This document shows positions 25,938-33,763 of a stretch of 64,000 nt of DNA, one piece after another. The DNA is taken from assembly GCA_023150475.1 (NCBI GenBank), contig JAKLKU010000002.1, forward strand, positions 62,001 through 126,000. The letters are read 5' to 3'. The notes below the pieces were generated by a model, which worked only from the letters and a program-made list of their open reading frames with translations, searched no databases and was not told where the DNA came from. Both the position numbers and the translations under genes were made by a program. This stretch comes from Planctomycetota bacterium (GTDB taxonomy: Bacteria; Planctomycetota; UBA1135; GCA-002686595). The stretch's first letter is position 1. The number at the start of each line of letters is the position of its first letter.

Positions 25938-26171
25938 ATGAAAGCCATCAAAGTCCTCGGCACCGGCTGCGCGAAGTGCCACAAGCTCGCCGACAACGCG
26001 ACGCAAGCCGCGCAGAAGCTCGGGCTCGAGTACGAGCTCGAGAAGGTCACCGACGTCATGCGCTTCGCCGACTTCGGCGTGATGTTGACGCCCGCGTTGG
26101 TCGTCGACGGAAAGGTCGTCGTGCAGGGGCGCGCGCCGAGCGTCGACGAGCTCGAGCGCTTGCTCGCCTGA
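25938..26171 (+). CDS. arsE: ArsE-like small thioredoxin-fold protein
   Basis: A 77-residue thioredoxin-fold protein of the redox-active disulfide (TM0996-like) type. The active site is GTGCAKCHKLAD and the cis-Pro region is LTPALVVDGKVVVQG. In the Shewanella arsEFG system, as I recall it, ArsE and ArsF act together in reduction of nitro-aromatic arsenicals; the order here is the same. The ATG at 25938 follows GAGG. The function is inferred from neighbours, since the family is general. Confidence 0.75.
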   Translation: MKAIKVLGTGCAKCHKLADNATQAAQKLGLEYELEKVTDVMRFADFGVMLTPALVVDGKVVVQGRAPSVDELERLLA

Positions 26172-26196
26172 TCGGATCCGTCCGAGGAGCCCAGCG

Positions 26197-26709
26197 ATGA
26201 AGGCCGTCCACGTCGTGCGAGTCGTCCTGTTGGTCCTGGTGTCGGCGAGCGTCGGCGCGTGGGGCTGGCGCGTTTGGCGCGCCGCGCGGGCCGCGCCAGA
26301 AGCCCCGGCGACGAACGCTGCCGCCGCGACGCCGATCGCCGCAATACCGATCACGGCGGATCCGCTGCTCGCCGAGGGCGTCGCCGTCGTCAACTTCCAC
26401 GGCGCGCTGCGCTGTCCGACGTGCCACACGATCGGCGCGCTCTCCAAGGCGGTCGTCGAGGAGGAGTTCGCCGACGACGTCTCGGCCGGTCGCGTGCAGT
26501 GGAGCTCGATCGACTTCGAGGACGCGGCGTACGCGCACTACACCGACGACTACGAGCTCTCGAGCTCGAACGTCGTCGTGGTGCGACGCTCCGGAGGCAA
26601 GGACGTCGGCTATCGACGGCTCGACGACGTCTGGACGCACTACGACGACGAGCCGACCTTCCGCGCGTACGTCGCGGCCGCGGTGCGAGACGCGCTCGCA
26701 GGACGCTGA
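26197..26709 (+). CDS. arsF: ArsF-family protein (membrane-anchored thioredoxin-like)
   Basis: A 170-residue protein with an N-terminal membrane anchor (about 7-24, VVRVVLLVLVSASVGAWGW), an Ala/Pro linker and a thioredoxin-like domain with CPTC in FHGALRCPTCHTIGALSKAV, followed by VQWSSIDFED. It matches the family annotated as nitrophenyl compound nitroreductase subunit ArsF. The ribosome binding site GAGGAG lies 8 bases before the ATG. It lies between arsE (25 bases) and arsG (2 bases). The CPTC suggests electron transfer on the outer face of the membrane. Confidence 0.78.
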   Translation: MKAVHVVRVVLLVLVSASVGAWGWRVWRAARAAPEAPATNAAAATPIAAIPITADPLLAEGVAVVNFHGALRCPTCHTIGALSKAVVEEEFADDVSAGRVQWSSIDFEDAAYAHYTDDYELSSSNVVVVRRSGGKDVGYRRLDDVWTHYDDEPTFRAYVAAAVRDALAGR

Positions 26710-26711
26710 AC

Positions 26712-27410
26712 GTGGACGCGAGCGGCTCGCCGTGGTTGGCGGTCGGCACGGCCGTGTGGCTCGGCGTGCTCACGTCGATCAGCCCGTGCCCGCTCGCGAC
26801 CAACGTCGCCGCGATCGGTTACGTCGCGCGCTTCGGTCGCTCGCGCGGCAGCCAGATCGCCGCCGGTGTCCTCTACGCGATCGGCCGCGCGCTCGCCTAC
26901 ACCGCGGTCGGCGCGCTGATCACCTGGGGGCTGCTCTCGGCGCCGGCGTTGTCGGGTTTCCTGCAGCGGCACATGAACCAACTGCTCGGGCCGTTCCTGG
27001 TGCTCGTCGGCATGACGCTGCTCGGGCTGTTGCCGGGGCTGCCGTCGCTCGGCTCGATCGGGCCGAAGCTCCAAGAGCGCCTGATCTCGTTCGGACTCGC
27101 CGGCAGCGGCCTGATCGGTTTCGTGTTCGCGCTCGCGTTCTGTCCGGTCTCCGCGGCGCTCTTCTTCGGCAGCCTGCTGCCGCTCGCGGTGCAGCAAGAA
27201 TCCGTGTGGTTGCTGCCCGCGCTCTACGGCGTCGGTTCCGCGGCGCCGGTGTTCGTGTTCGCGCTCGCCGTCGCGATCGGCCGCGAGTTCGCGTCGCGCC
27301 TCTTCGTGCGCGTCAAGAACGCCGACCGCTGGATTCTGCCGGCGAGCGGTTGGCTCCTGATCGGCGTCGGCGCGTATCTCTGCGTCACTCGCTCGCTGCG
27401 GCTCGTGTGA
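26712..27410 (+). CDS. arsG: ArsG-family (CcdA/DsbD-like) aromatic arsenical permease
   Basis: A 232-residue membrane protein with six predicted helices of the CcdA/DsbD-like type. The conserved Cys-Pro pairs of that family are visible in ISPCPLATNVAAIGYV and ALAFCPVSAALFFG. In this order after arsE and arsF it matches the ArsG-family transporter, reported to export trivalent aromatic arsenicals; alternatively it passes electrons to ArsF, as CcdA does. The GTG start at 26712 is two bases after the arsF stop. The gene converges with yicC, leaving 12 bases between the stops. Confidence 0.78.
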   Translation: MDASGSPWLAVGTAVWLGVLTSISPCPLATNVAAIGYVARFGRSRGSQIAAGVLYAIGRALAYTAVGALITWGLLSAPALSGFLQRHMNQLLGPFLVLVGMTLLGLLPGLPSLGSIGPKLQERLISFGLAGSGLIGFVFALAFCPVSAALFFGSLLPLAVQQESVWLLPALYGVGSAAPVFVFALAVAIGREFASRLFVRVKNADRWILPASGWLLIGVGAYLCVTRSLRLV

Positions 27411-27422
27411 CGAGCACGAGCG

Positions 27423-28304
27423 CTACTCGACGTTCTGGACTTGCTCGCGCAGGCGTTCGATCAGGGTCTTCAACTCGACGACGGCGTGCGCCACCGAAGC
27501 GTCCGAGCACTTCGAGCCGATCGTGTTGGTCTCGCGGAAGATCTCCTGGACCAGGAAGTCGAGCTGACGGCCGACCGGGCCGTCCTTCTTGGTGATCGCG
27601 GCAAGCTGCGCGAGGTGGCTTTCGAGTCGCGAGAGCTCCTCCGCCACGTCGAGCTTGTCCGCGAGCAACGCGACTTCGCGCGCGAGATCGGCGGGGTCGA
27701 GCTTCTGCGCGGGCCCGAGCAACTCGGCGACCCGTTTGGTCAGCGCTTCGCGGTGCGCGAGCACGACCTCGGGCATGCGCTTCTCGATCCGCGCGACGAG
27801 CTTCTGGATCTCGCTCGCGTGCTTGGCGAGGTCCTTCGCCAGCGCCTTGCCTTCGACTTCGCGCATCTCGCCGAGCGCGTCGAGCGCCCGTTCGACGAGC
27901 GCGAGCACTTCCTTCTCGCGGCGCTTGAGCGCGCTCGCGTCGACGCCGGTGCCGACGACTCCGGGCAGGCCGAGCAGAGTGTCGAGCTTGACGCTTTCGT
28001 CGAGCGCGAGTTCCTTCGCGAGCTTCGTGAGCTCCTTGCGATAGCTCGCGAGCCGCGCGTGGTCGATCGCGACCGTCTCGACGCCGCTCGGGCCCGACGC
28101 GAAGACGTTGAGTTGCACGGCGCCACGTTCGAGGCGCTTGCGCACGAGCTCTTCGACTTCGCTCTCGAGGAACGAGAGGTCCTGCGGCAGGCGCACCTTG
28201 ACCTGCAGGAACTTGTGGTTGACCGCGCGCACTTCGACGCGCAGCGTCGCGCCGCCGCGAGCCGCGGCCGTCTGCGCGGCGCCGAACCCGGTCATGGATC
28301 TCAT
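27423..28304 (-). CDS. yicC: YicC/YloC family endoribonuclease
   Basis: A 293-residue protein with the hallmark start MRSMTGFG, the N-terminal YicC domain (VNHKFLQVKVRLP, LVRKRLERGAVQLNV) and the C-terminal DUF1732 part ending GRQLDFLVQEIFRETNTIGSK. Recent work on the E. coli and Bacillus proteins assigns them RNase activity. Length and motifs are normal. It is upstream of nothing on its strand before the convergent ars operon; pyrE lies 82 bases upstream. Confidence 0.92.
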   Translation of the reverse strand: MRSMTGFGAAQTAAARGGATLRVEVRAVNHKFLQVKVRLPQDLSFLESEVEELVRKRLERGAVQLNVFASGPSGVETVAIDHARLASYRKELTKLAKELALDESVKLDTLLGLPGVVGTGVDASALKRREKEVLALVERALDALGEMREVEGKALAKDLAKHASEIQKLVARIEKRMPEVVLAHREALTKRVAELLGPAQKLDPADLAREVALLADKLDVAEELSRLESHLAQLAAITKKDGPVGRQLDFLVQEIFRETNTIGSKCSDASVAHAVVELKTLIERLREQVQNVE

Positions 28305-28386
28305 TGCGGAAGGCTCATCGCGTGGAGCTCGATTCGTGCGCGCGACGCTGGCGAGCGCGCGCTGCGCCCGCCCGACGCAGGCTCCG

Positions 28387-28998
28387 TCACGCCGGTTGCG
28401 ACGCGTTCGGGCGGCTGCCCGGCTTGATCGCGGGCCCGGCGGTCTTCGATGCGCAAAGCGGACAGGCGCTCGCGTCCCACGACTCCGCCTTCACTTCGGC
28501 GAGGCACGTGTACGCGATGCCGTCGGCTTCGAACGGGTTCTTCTGGCCCGAGCGGTTGACGATCGAGGCGATGCCGACCGTCACGCCGCCTTGCGCCTTG
28601 ACCACTTCGAGCACTTCGCGCGCGGAGCCGCCGGTCGTCAGCACGTCCTCGACGATCAACACGCGTTCGCCGGGCTGAATCTTGAAGCCGCGGCGGAGCT
28701 CCATCGGCGCTTCCTTGCCCGCTCCGGCGCGCTCGGTGAAGTACGCGCGCTTGCCGAGCGCTCGACCGACTTCGTACGCCCACGTCACGGCGCCCATCGC
28801 GGGCCCGATCACGACGTCGACGTTCTGCGGCAACTTCGCGGCGAGGCCGCGCGCGAGCTCTTCGGCGAGCTTCGGATGCGCGAGCAGCAGCGCGCACTGG
28901 AAGTACCGATCGCTGTGCCGGCCACTCGAGAGCAGGAAGTGGCCTTCGAGCATCGCGCTCGACTGCTTGAAGAGCTCGAGGACGCGTTCTTGCTTCAT
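28387..28998 (-). CDS. pyrE: Orotate phosphoribosyltransferase
   Basis: A 203-residue enzyme of pyrimidine synthesis, converting orotate and PRPP to orotidine monophosphate. The PRPP-binding motif VLIVEDVLTTGGSA is intact, as are the orotate-side loop FLLSSGRHSDRYFQCA and the dimer loop. The C-terminus has CPLCASKTAGPAIKPGSRP, a cysteine-bearing tail seen in one PyrE subfamily. The ATG at 28998 is preceded by AGGAGAGG. Confidence 0.93.
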   Translation of the reverse strand: MKQERVLELFKQSSAMLEGHFLLSSGRHSDRYFQCALLLAHPKLAEELARGLAAKLPQNVDVVIGPAMGAVTWAYEVGRALGKRAYFTERAGAGKEAPMELRRGFKIQPGERVLIVEDVLTTGGSAREVLEVVKAQGGVTVGIASIVNRSGQKNPFEADGIAYTCLAEVKAESWDASACPLCASKTAGPAIKPGSRPNASQPA

Positions 28999-29071
28999 GT
29001 TCCTCTCCTGGTGGGCGAACTGGTGCGCGGACTGGGGCGCGAAGTGTGCGCGGACCGCGCGCGGTCGCGAA

Positions 29072-29422
29072 CTACTTGTTTTCCGTCGGTGCGCCGCCAG
29101 CGGGCGGCGTGCCGCCGTCGGCGGGCGTCTGCGTGTCGAAGACCGAACCCGACTCCGCGGGCGCAGCGTCGGGCACGACGGAGCTCGTCGACATCGAACG
29201 GTTGAGCACGTGGATCAGCAGCGCGCTCGAAAGGAAGATCGCCGCGGTGACGCCGGTGAAGGTGTTGATGCCCTTCGCGCCGACGCCGAAGGTCTCGCGG
29301 CCGTGCACGCCGAGTGCTTCGCCGAAGCCGCCGCCTTTGCCCTCTTGGAGCAACACGACGACGATCAGCACGATCGCCGCGATGACGAACAGGATGTAGA
29401 GGAGGACGACCAGCAGTTCCAT
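29072..29422 (-). CDS. secG: Preprotein translocase subunit SecG
   Basis: A 116-residue membrane protein with two hydrophobic helices (about 4-24 and 56-74) separated by the conserved loop LLQEGKGGGFGEALG. It is the accessory subunit of the SecYEG channel. The C-terminal 40 residues are a Pro/Gly/Ala-rich hydrophilic tail. Its position next to tpiA is a frequent arrangement, which supports the call. Confidence 0.93.
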   Translation of the reverse strand: MELLVVLLYILFVIAAIVLIVVVLLQEGKGGGFGEALGVHGRETFGVGAKGINTFTGVTAAIFLSSALLIHVLNRSMSTSSVVPDAAPAESGSVFDTQTPADGGTPPAGGAPTENK

Positions 29423-29499
29423 GGGAGAGCTCCGCGCGCGGAAGGTTGCGACGACGTGGGGTTTCGGGCGACCCTCGCGGGCCTAGTTGTACTCGGCTA

Positions 29500-30249
29500 T
29501 CAGAATTCGACGATGGGCAAGAACGATTCGAGCTTGAGCGAGGCGCCACCGACCAACGCGCCATCGACGTTGGGGGCAGCCATCAGGCTCGCGATATTGT
29601 CCGGTTTGACGCTGCCACCGTACTGGATGCGGACCTGGTCAGCGGTCGCGTCGGTGTAGAGCCCGGCGAGCACGCCGCGCAGGTACGTGTGCACTTCGCC
29701 AGCTTGTTCCGGAGTGGCGGTGCGGCCGGTGCCGATCGCCCAGACCGGTTCGTAGGCGATCGTGACGCGCGCGAGATCGGGCTCGCCGACGCCCGCGAGG
29801 CCCTTGGTGAGCTGGCGCGAGACGACTTGTTCGGTGACGCCGCGGTCGCGTTCTTCGAGCAGTTCGCCGACGCACAGGATGACGTCGAGGCCGGCGACCA
29901 GCGCTTGACGGACCTTGCGGTTGACGAGCTCGTCGGACTCGCCGTAGAGGTGGCGGCGCTCGGAGTGGCCGAGGACGACCAGCGTGACGCCGATGTCCTT
30001 CAGCATCTTGGCGCTGACCTCGCCGGTGAACGCGCCTTCGACTTCGTCGCAGCAGTTCTGCGCGCCGACCTTGATCTTGGAGCCGGCGAGCGCGCGGACG
30101 AGTTCGTCGAGGTAGACGAACGGCGGGCAGATCGCGACGTCGCGGTCGGTGCGCGAGCCGCATTTCTCGCGCAGGCTCTTCGCGAGCGCGAGGCCGCGCG
30201 CTCGGTCGAGGTTCATCTTCCAGTTGCCGGCGAGGAAGGGCTTGCGCAT
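29500..30249 (-). CDS. tpiA: Triosephosphate isomerase
   Basis: A 249-residue TIM-barrel enzyme interconverting dihydroxyacetone phosphate and glyceraldehyde 3-phosphate. Catalytic residues are all visible: Lys in GNWKMN, His in VLGHSERR, Glu in AYEPVWAIGTG, and the phosphate loop YGGSVKPDN. The length is standard. The ATG at 30249 lies 14 bases downstream of the DAHP synthase stop, and secG follows after 77 bases. Confidence 0.97.
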   Translation of the reverse strand: MRKPFLAGNWKMNLDRARGLALAKSLREKCGSRTDRDVAICPPFVYLDELVRALAGSKIKVGAQNCCDEVEGAFTGEVSAKMLKDIGVTLVVLGHSERRHLYGESDELVNRKVRQALVAGLDVILCVGELLEERDRGVTEQVVSRQLTKGLAGVGEPDLARVTIAYEPVWAIGTGRTATPEQAGEVHTYLRGVLAGLYTDATADQVRIQYGGSVKPDNIASLMAAPNVDGALVGGASLKLESFLPIVEF

Positions 30250-30263
30250 CGTGCGGGTCCGTT

Positions 30264-31304
30264 TCAGCGGCGAGCGCCTTGGGCGCGCGGAGCGACGACT
30301 TCGCGGCCGTCGAGCGCGGCGATCGCACGCGCATCGGCCGCGATCTGACGGAACGCTTCGGGGTCGATCGCCTGCTCGCCGTCGGAGTGGGTGGTTTCGG
30401 GGTGCGGGTGCACTTCGACGATCAGCCCGTCGGCGCCGGCGGCGAGGCCCGCGCGCGCGAGCGGGCGAACGAGCTCCGCGCGGCCGGACGCGTGCGACGG
30501 ATCGACCACGATCGGCAGGTGTGTGACGCGCTTCAGGTGCGCGACGGCGCCGACGTCGAGCACGTTGCGTGTCGATGGATCGAAGCCGCGGATGCCGCGC
30601 TCGCAGAGCACGACTTGGTCGTTGCCTTGGGAGAGCACGTACTCGGCGGCGAGCAGGAACTCGCGCAGCGTGGCGGCGAAACCGCGCTTCAGCAGCACGG
30701 GCTTCTTCGCTTTTCCGACCTCGATGAGGAGGGCGGAGTTCTGCATGTTGCGCGAGCCGATCTGGAACATGTCGGCGACCTCGCCGACGGCTTCGACGTC
30801 ACGCGGGTCGAGCACTTCGGTGACGACGGCGAGCCCAGTTTCGAGTTTGACGCGAGCGAGCGTCTCGAGGCCACGCGTGCGGGCTCCTTGGAAGGAGTAC
30901 GGCGACGTCCTCGGCTTGAACGCGCCGCCGCGCAGGCAGGTGGCACCGCGTTCGCGCACGGCGAGAGCGATCTCCAGCGTGTCTTCGTAGCTCTCGATGG
31001 CGCAGGGCCCCGCGACGAGCGCGATCTTGCCGCCGCCGAACGCCGCATCGCCGACGCGGACGACGGTGTCGGGCCGTCCGGGGCGCCGCTCGAAGAGCTC
31101 GTGTGCGTCGCCCGCGTCGAGGACGCCCGAGACGGCGGCGAGGTCCTCGAACCGCGCGCGATGATCGGGCGCGCCCGGTCCATCGAGCGCGAGCAGCTCC
31201 TTCGAGCCTTCCAGGAAGCGGGCGGTGTAACCGAGCTCGCGCGCGAGGCCGAGCACGGCCTCGAGCTCGGCTCGGGAGAGGTTCTTGCGCAGACGAAGCA
31301 GCAT
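30264..31304 (-). CDS. aroF: 3-deoxy-7-phosphoheptulonate synthase (DAHP synthase, AroF/AroA-beta type)
   Basis: A 346-residue enzyme for the first shikimate-pathway step, joining phosphoenolpyruvate and erythrose 4-phosphate. A short N-terminal ferredoxin/ACT-like extension (about 1-70), as in the Thermotoga-type enzymes, precedes the barrel with GPCAIES, KPRTSPYSFQG, IGSRNMQN and DPSHASGR. The N-terminal domain suggests feedback control by aromatic amino acids. The ATG at 31304 is preferred; the frame extends to a start at 31343 without conserved sequence. Confidence 0.93.
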   Translation of the reverse strand: MLLRLRKNLSRAELEAVLGLARELGYTARFLEGSKELLALDGPGAPDHRARFEDLAAVSGVLDAGDAHELFERRPGRPDTVVRVGDAAFGGGKIALVAGPCAIESYEDTLEIALAVRERGATCLRGGAFKPRTSPYSFQGARTRGLETLARVKLETGLAVVTEVLDPRDVEAVGEVADMFQIGSRNMQNSALLIEVGKAKKPVLLKRGFAATLREFLLAAEYVLSQGNDQVVLCERGIRGFDPSTRNVLDVGAVAHLKRVTHLPIVVDPSHASGRAELVRPLARAGLAAGADGLIVEVHPHPETTHSDGEQAIDPEAFRQIAADARAIAALDGREVVAPRAQGARR

Positions 31305-31412
31305 CGCGGGCGAACGAGGAATGGCGCGGGTGCTCCGAGGCACACGCGCTCCTCGCTCGAAACGCGGGAGTATAGGGATGGGCGGAAGAAGGCGTCAACG
31401 CGGGCGCGGCGA

Positions 31413-31447
31413 GGGGCGGGGCGCGGGCGCGCCGGGGGCCCCGCCCC
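31413..31447. repeat. Strong GC-only inverted repeat upstream of the DAHP synthase gene
   Basis: GGGGCGGGGC and GCCCCGCCCC form a perfect ten-pair inverted repeat around a 15-base GC-rich centre, followed by a C-tract. It lies in the 262-base divergent gap between aroF and the carboxypeptidase-regulatory-like gene. Its role is unknown; it lies too far from a gene end to be an obvious terminator. Confidence 0.5.
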
Positions 31448-31566
31448 CCCTCCATCCCTAGCCCCCACCCACCCGGGGAAGACTCCCCAGACCGCCGCGG
31501 GTGACACTGGGAGGTCGGATTTCCGTCGCGTGGATGCCGCGGACGGCACCGTCTAATACGCCGACC

Positions 31567-32580
31567 GTGAAGACGCTCGTCACCTGGCTCCCGGTCGTCG
31601 TCGCGATCGCGCTGCTCGTCGGCTTCCTGACACGGTCGGGCTCACGGCCGTGGGTCGACCCGGCGGCGCTCGCCGCGTCCGAGCCGCCCGCCTTCCAGCC
31701 GGTCGTCCTGCCCCACGGCAGCGCCACCCTCCGCGGTCGGGTCTTCGACGATCACGGCGAGCCGGTGCGCGAGCTCCCGATCTACACCCGCTCCGCCAAC
31801 GTCGCACACTGGGCGTACACCGACGCGGACGGGCGTTTCGTCCTCGACCGGCTCTTCGACGAAGAGCACGAAGTCCTCGCACTCGCGTTCGGCCGGCCGA
31901 CGCAGAGCTTCCGACTCCGCCCCGGCGACGCAGTCCACGAGCTCCGGCTCGCCCCGCCGCGTCCTGCCGCGACGCGTCTACCCGATCTGCCGCGCTCCGA
32001 TCTGACGGGCTGGGTCGCACGCGCGCTCGAGGGCCCGCTCGCCGGGCTCGAAGTGCTGCTCGAACCCGTCGATCCGCCGAACGTGCTCCAAGGCGCGGTG
32101 CCGGTGCGCGCGCTCGTCGCCGACGACGGAGCGTTCGATTTCCGAGCGCTGGCCCACGCGCGCTATCGCGTCCGCATCCTGCCGGCGTGGGCGCGCGGGG
32201 GCTCGTGGCCCGATCTCGTCGCGCCGGAGTTCGCGGCGCTCCAACACGATGGCACCCAGGCCACGGTCACGTTCGAACTCGGCGACGGCGCACTCGCCGG
32301 ACGCGTCGAGCACGAGGACGGTTCGCCGCTCGCCGGCGCGCTCGTGCTCGTCCATCCGTCGGGCGACGAATCACGGCCCTACCCGGCCGGCACGAGCGAC
32401 GCCCAAGGTGCGTTCCGCATCGCCGATCTGCCCGCGGGTCGCTACGCGCTCGAAGTGCGCGCCGGCGAGGACGTGAAGAGCTTTCCCGACGTCGAAGTGG
32501 AACGCCGCGAAGTCGCGGCGCTCCCACCGCTGCGGCTCGTCGTCCGCAATCCGTCGCCGAACGCCGCGTCGAAGCCCTGA
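31567..32580 (+). CDS. Membrane-anchored carboxypeptidase-regulatory-like domain protein
   Basis: A 337-residue protein with an N-terminal membrane anchor (about 5-22, VTWLPVVVAIALLVGF) and two or three beta-sandwich repeats of the carboxypeptidase-regulatory-like type. The first is at about 50-120 (GRVFDDHGEPVRELPI, DADGRFVLDRL), and the last at about 235-320 (GRVEHEDGSPLAGALV, SDAQGAFRIADLPAGRYALEV). Such domains usually serve as structural or binding modules on exported proteins. The GTG at 31567 places the anchor at the start; an ATG at 31534 and a GTG at 31501 are possible. No enzymatic motif is seen. Confidence 0.7.
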   Translation: MKTLVTWLPVVVAIALLVGFLTRSGSRPWVDPAALAASEPPAFQPVVLPHGSATLRGRVFDDHGEPVRELPIYTRSANVAHWAYTDADGRFVLDRLFDEEHEVLALAFGRPTQSFRLRPGDAVHELRLAPPRPAATRLPDLPRSDLTGWVARALEGPLAGLEVLLEPVDPPNVLQGAVPVRALVADDGAFDFRALAHARYRVRILPAWARGGSWPDLVAPEFAALQHDGTQATVTFELGDGALAGRVEHEDGSPLAGALVLVHPSGDESRPYPAGTSDAQGAFRIADLPAGRYALEVRAGEDVKSFPDVEVERREVAALPPLRLVVRNPSPNAASKP

Positions 32581-32605
32581 GCGCCGCGCCGCTATCCTGG
32601 TCGAA

Positions 32606-33763
32606 ATGCCCGAGGCCGGCCGCATCGTCTACCTCGACCACGCGGCCACCACGCCGCTCGATCCGCGCGTGCGCGCCGCGCTCGAGCCGTGGCTCGGCGA
32701 GCGCTTCGGCAACCCGTCGTCACGCCATCCATTCGGCGTCGCGGCGGCCGAAGCCGTCGATCGCGCGCGCGCCGAGTTCGCGCGGATCCTCGCCGTGCGT
32801 CCGCACGACGTCGTCTTCACTTCTGGGGCCACGGAAGCGAACCACCTCGGCGTGCTCGGTCAGGCGCGGGCGAATAAGCGTCACGGCAAACGCGTGCTGA
32901 TCGGCTCGACCGAACATCCGAGCGTGCGCGAAGCCGCCCGCTTGCTCGTGCGCGAAGGCTTCGGCGTGGAAACGCTGCCGCTCGATGCGGCGGGCGGACT
33001 CGACCTCGATGCCGCGACTCGCCTGCTCTCCGCCGACGTGGTGCTCGTCGCGCACATGCTCGTCTCCAACGAGTTCGGCAGCGTCTACCCGTCGCGTGAG
33101 CTCGCGCGACGCGTGCGCGCACGCGCGCCGCACGCGAGGTTGCACGTCGACGCGAGCCAGGCGCTCGGCAAGCTCGACTGCGCGCCGGCGGAGCTCGGCT
33201 GCGACTCGCTCGCGTTCTCCGCGCACAAGCTCCACGGCCCGCAAGGCGTCGGCGCGTTCGTGCACGTCGGCGGGACGATCGAACCGCTGTTCGTCGGCGG
33301 CGGACAAGAACACGGGCGGCGCTCCGGCACCGAGAACGTCGCCGGCATCGTCGGTTTCGCCGCGGCGGCGAGGCTCGCCGACGCCGAGCGCGAAGACACG
33401 CTCCGTGCGACTCACGCCGCGCGCAGCGCGATGCTCGCGCGACTCGCGGAAGTCGGCGCGCGCGAAATCCTGCCCGGCGGCCGCGGCATCGACGCGATCC
33501 TCGCCGTGATCGTTCCCGGCATTCCGGCGGAAGTCGTGATGCACCACCTCGAACGGCGCGGTGTCTACGCCAGCGCCGGCGCAGCGTGTCAGAGCAGGAA
33601 GAACGAACAGAGCCCTTCGTTCGCCGCGCTCGGAATCGCGCCGGACGACGCGCGTTCGGTGCTGCGTTTCTCGTTCGCGCGCACGACGACGCGCGAGGAG
33701 GCCGAGTTCGCCGCGCAGACGTTGGTCGACGTGCGGCGAGAGCTCGCGGCGGTGCGCTCGTGA
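32606..33763 (+). CDS. Cysteine desulfurase (NifS/IscS family)
   Basis: A 385-residue PLP enzyme that takes sulfur from cysteine as a protein persulfide. Visible features are YLDHAATTP at the start, TSGATEANH, the PLP-binding Lys in FSAHKLHGPQG (about 207) and the catalytic Cys in SAGAACQSRK (about 327). The last four bases overlap the thiI start (GTGA), so its main job is probably to supply sulfur to ThiI for tRNA 4-thiouridine and possibly thiazole. No Fe-S scaffold gene is adjacent, which argues against a dedicated iron-sulfur role. Confidence 0.92.
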   Translation: MPEAGRIVYLDHAATTPLDPRVRAALEPWLGERFGNPSSRHPFGVAAAEAVDRARAEFARILAVRPHDVVFTSGATEANHLGVLGQARANKRHGKRVLIGSTEHPSVREAARLLVREGFGVETLPLDAAGGLDLDAATRLLSADVVLVAHMLVSNEFGSVYPSRELARRVRARAPHARLHVDASQALGKLDCAPAELGCDSLAFSAHKLHGPQGVGAFVHVGGTIEPLFVGGGQEHGRRSGTENVAGIVGFAAAARLADAEREDTLRATHAARSAMLARLAEVGAREILPGGRGIDAILAVIVPGIPAEVVMHHLERRGVYASAGAACQSRKNEQSPSFAALGIAPDDARSVLRFSFARTTTREEAEFAAQTLVDVRRELAAVRS

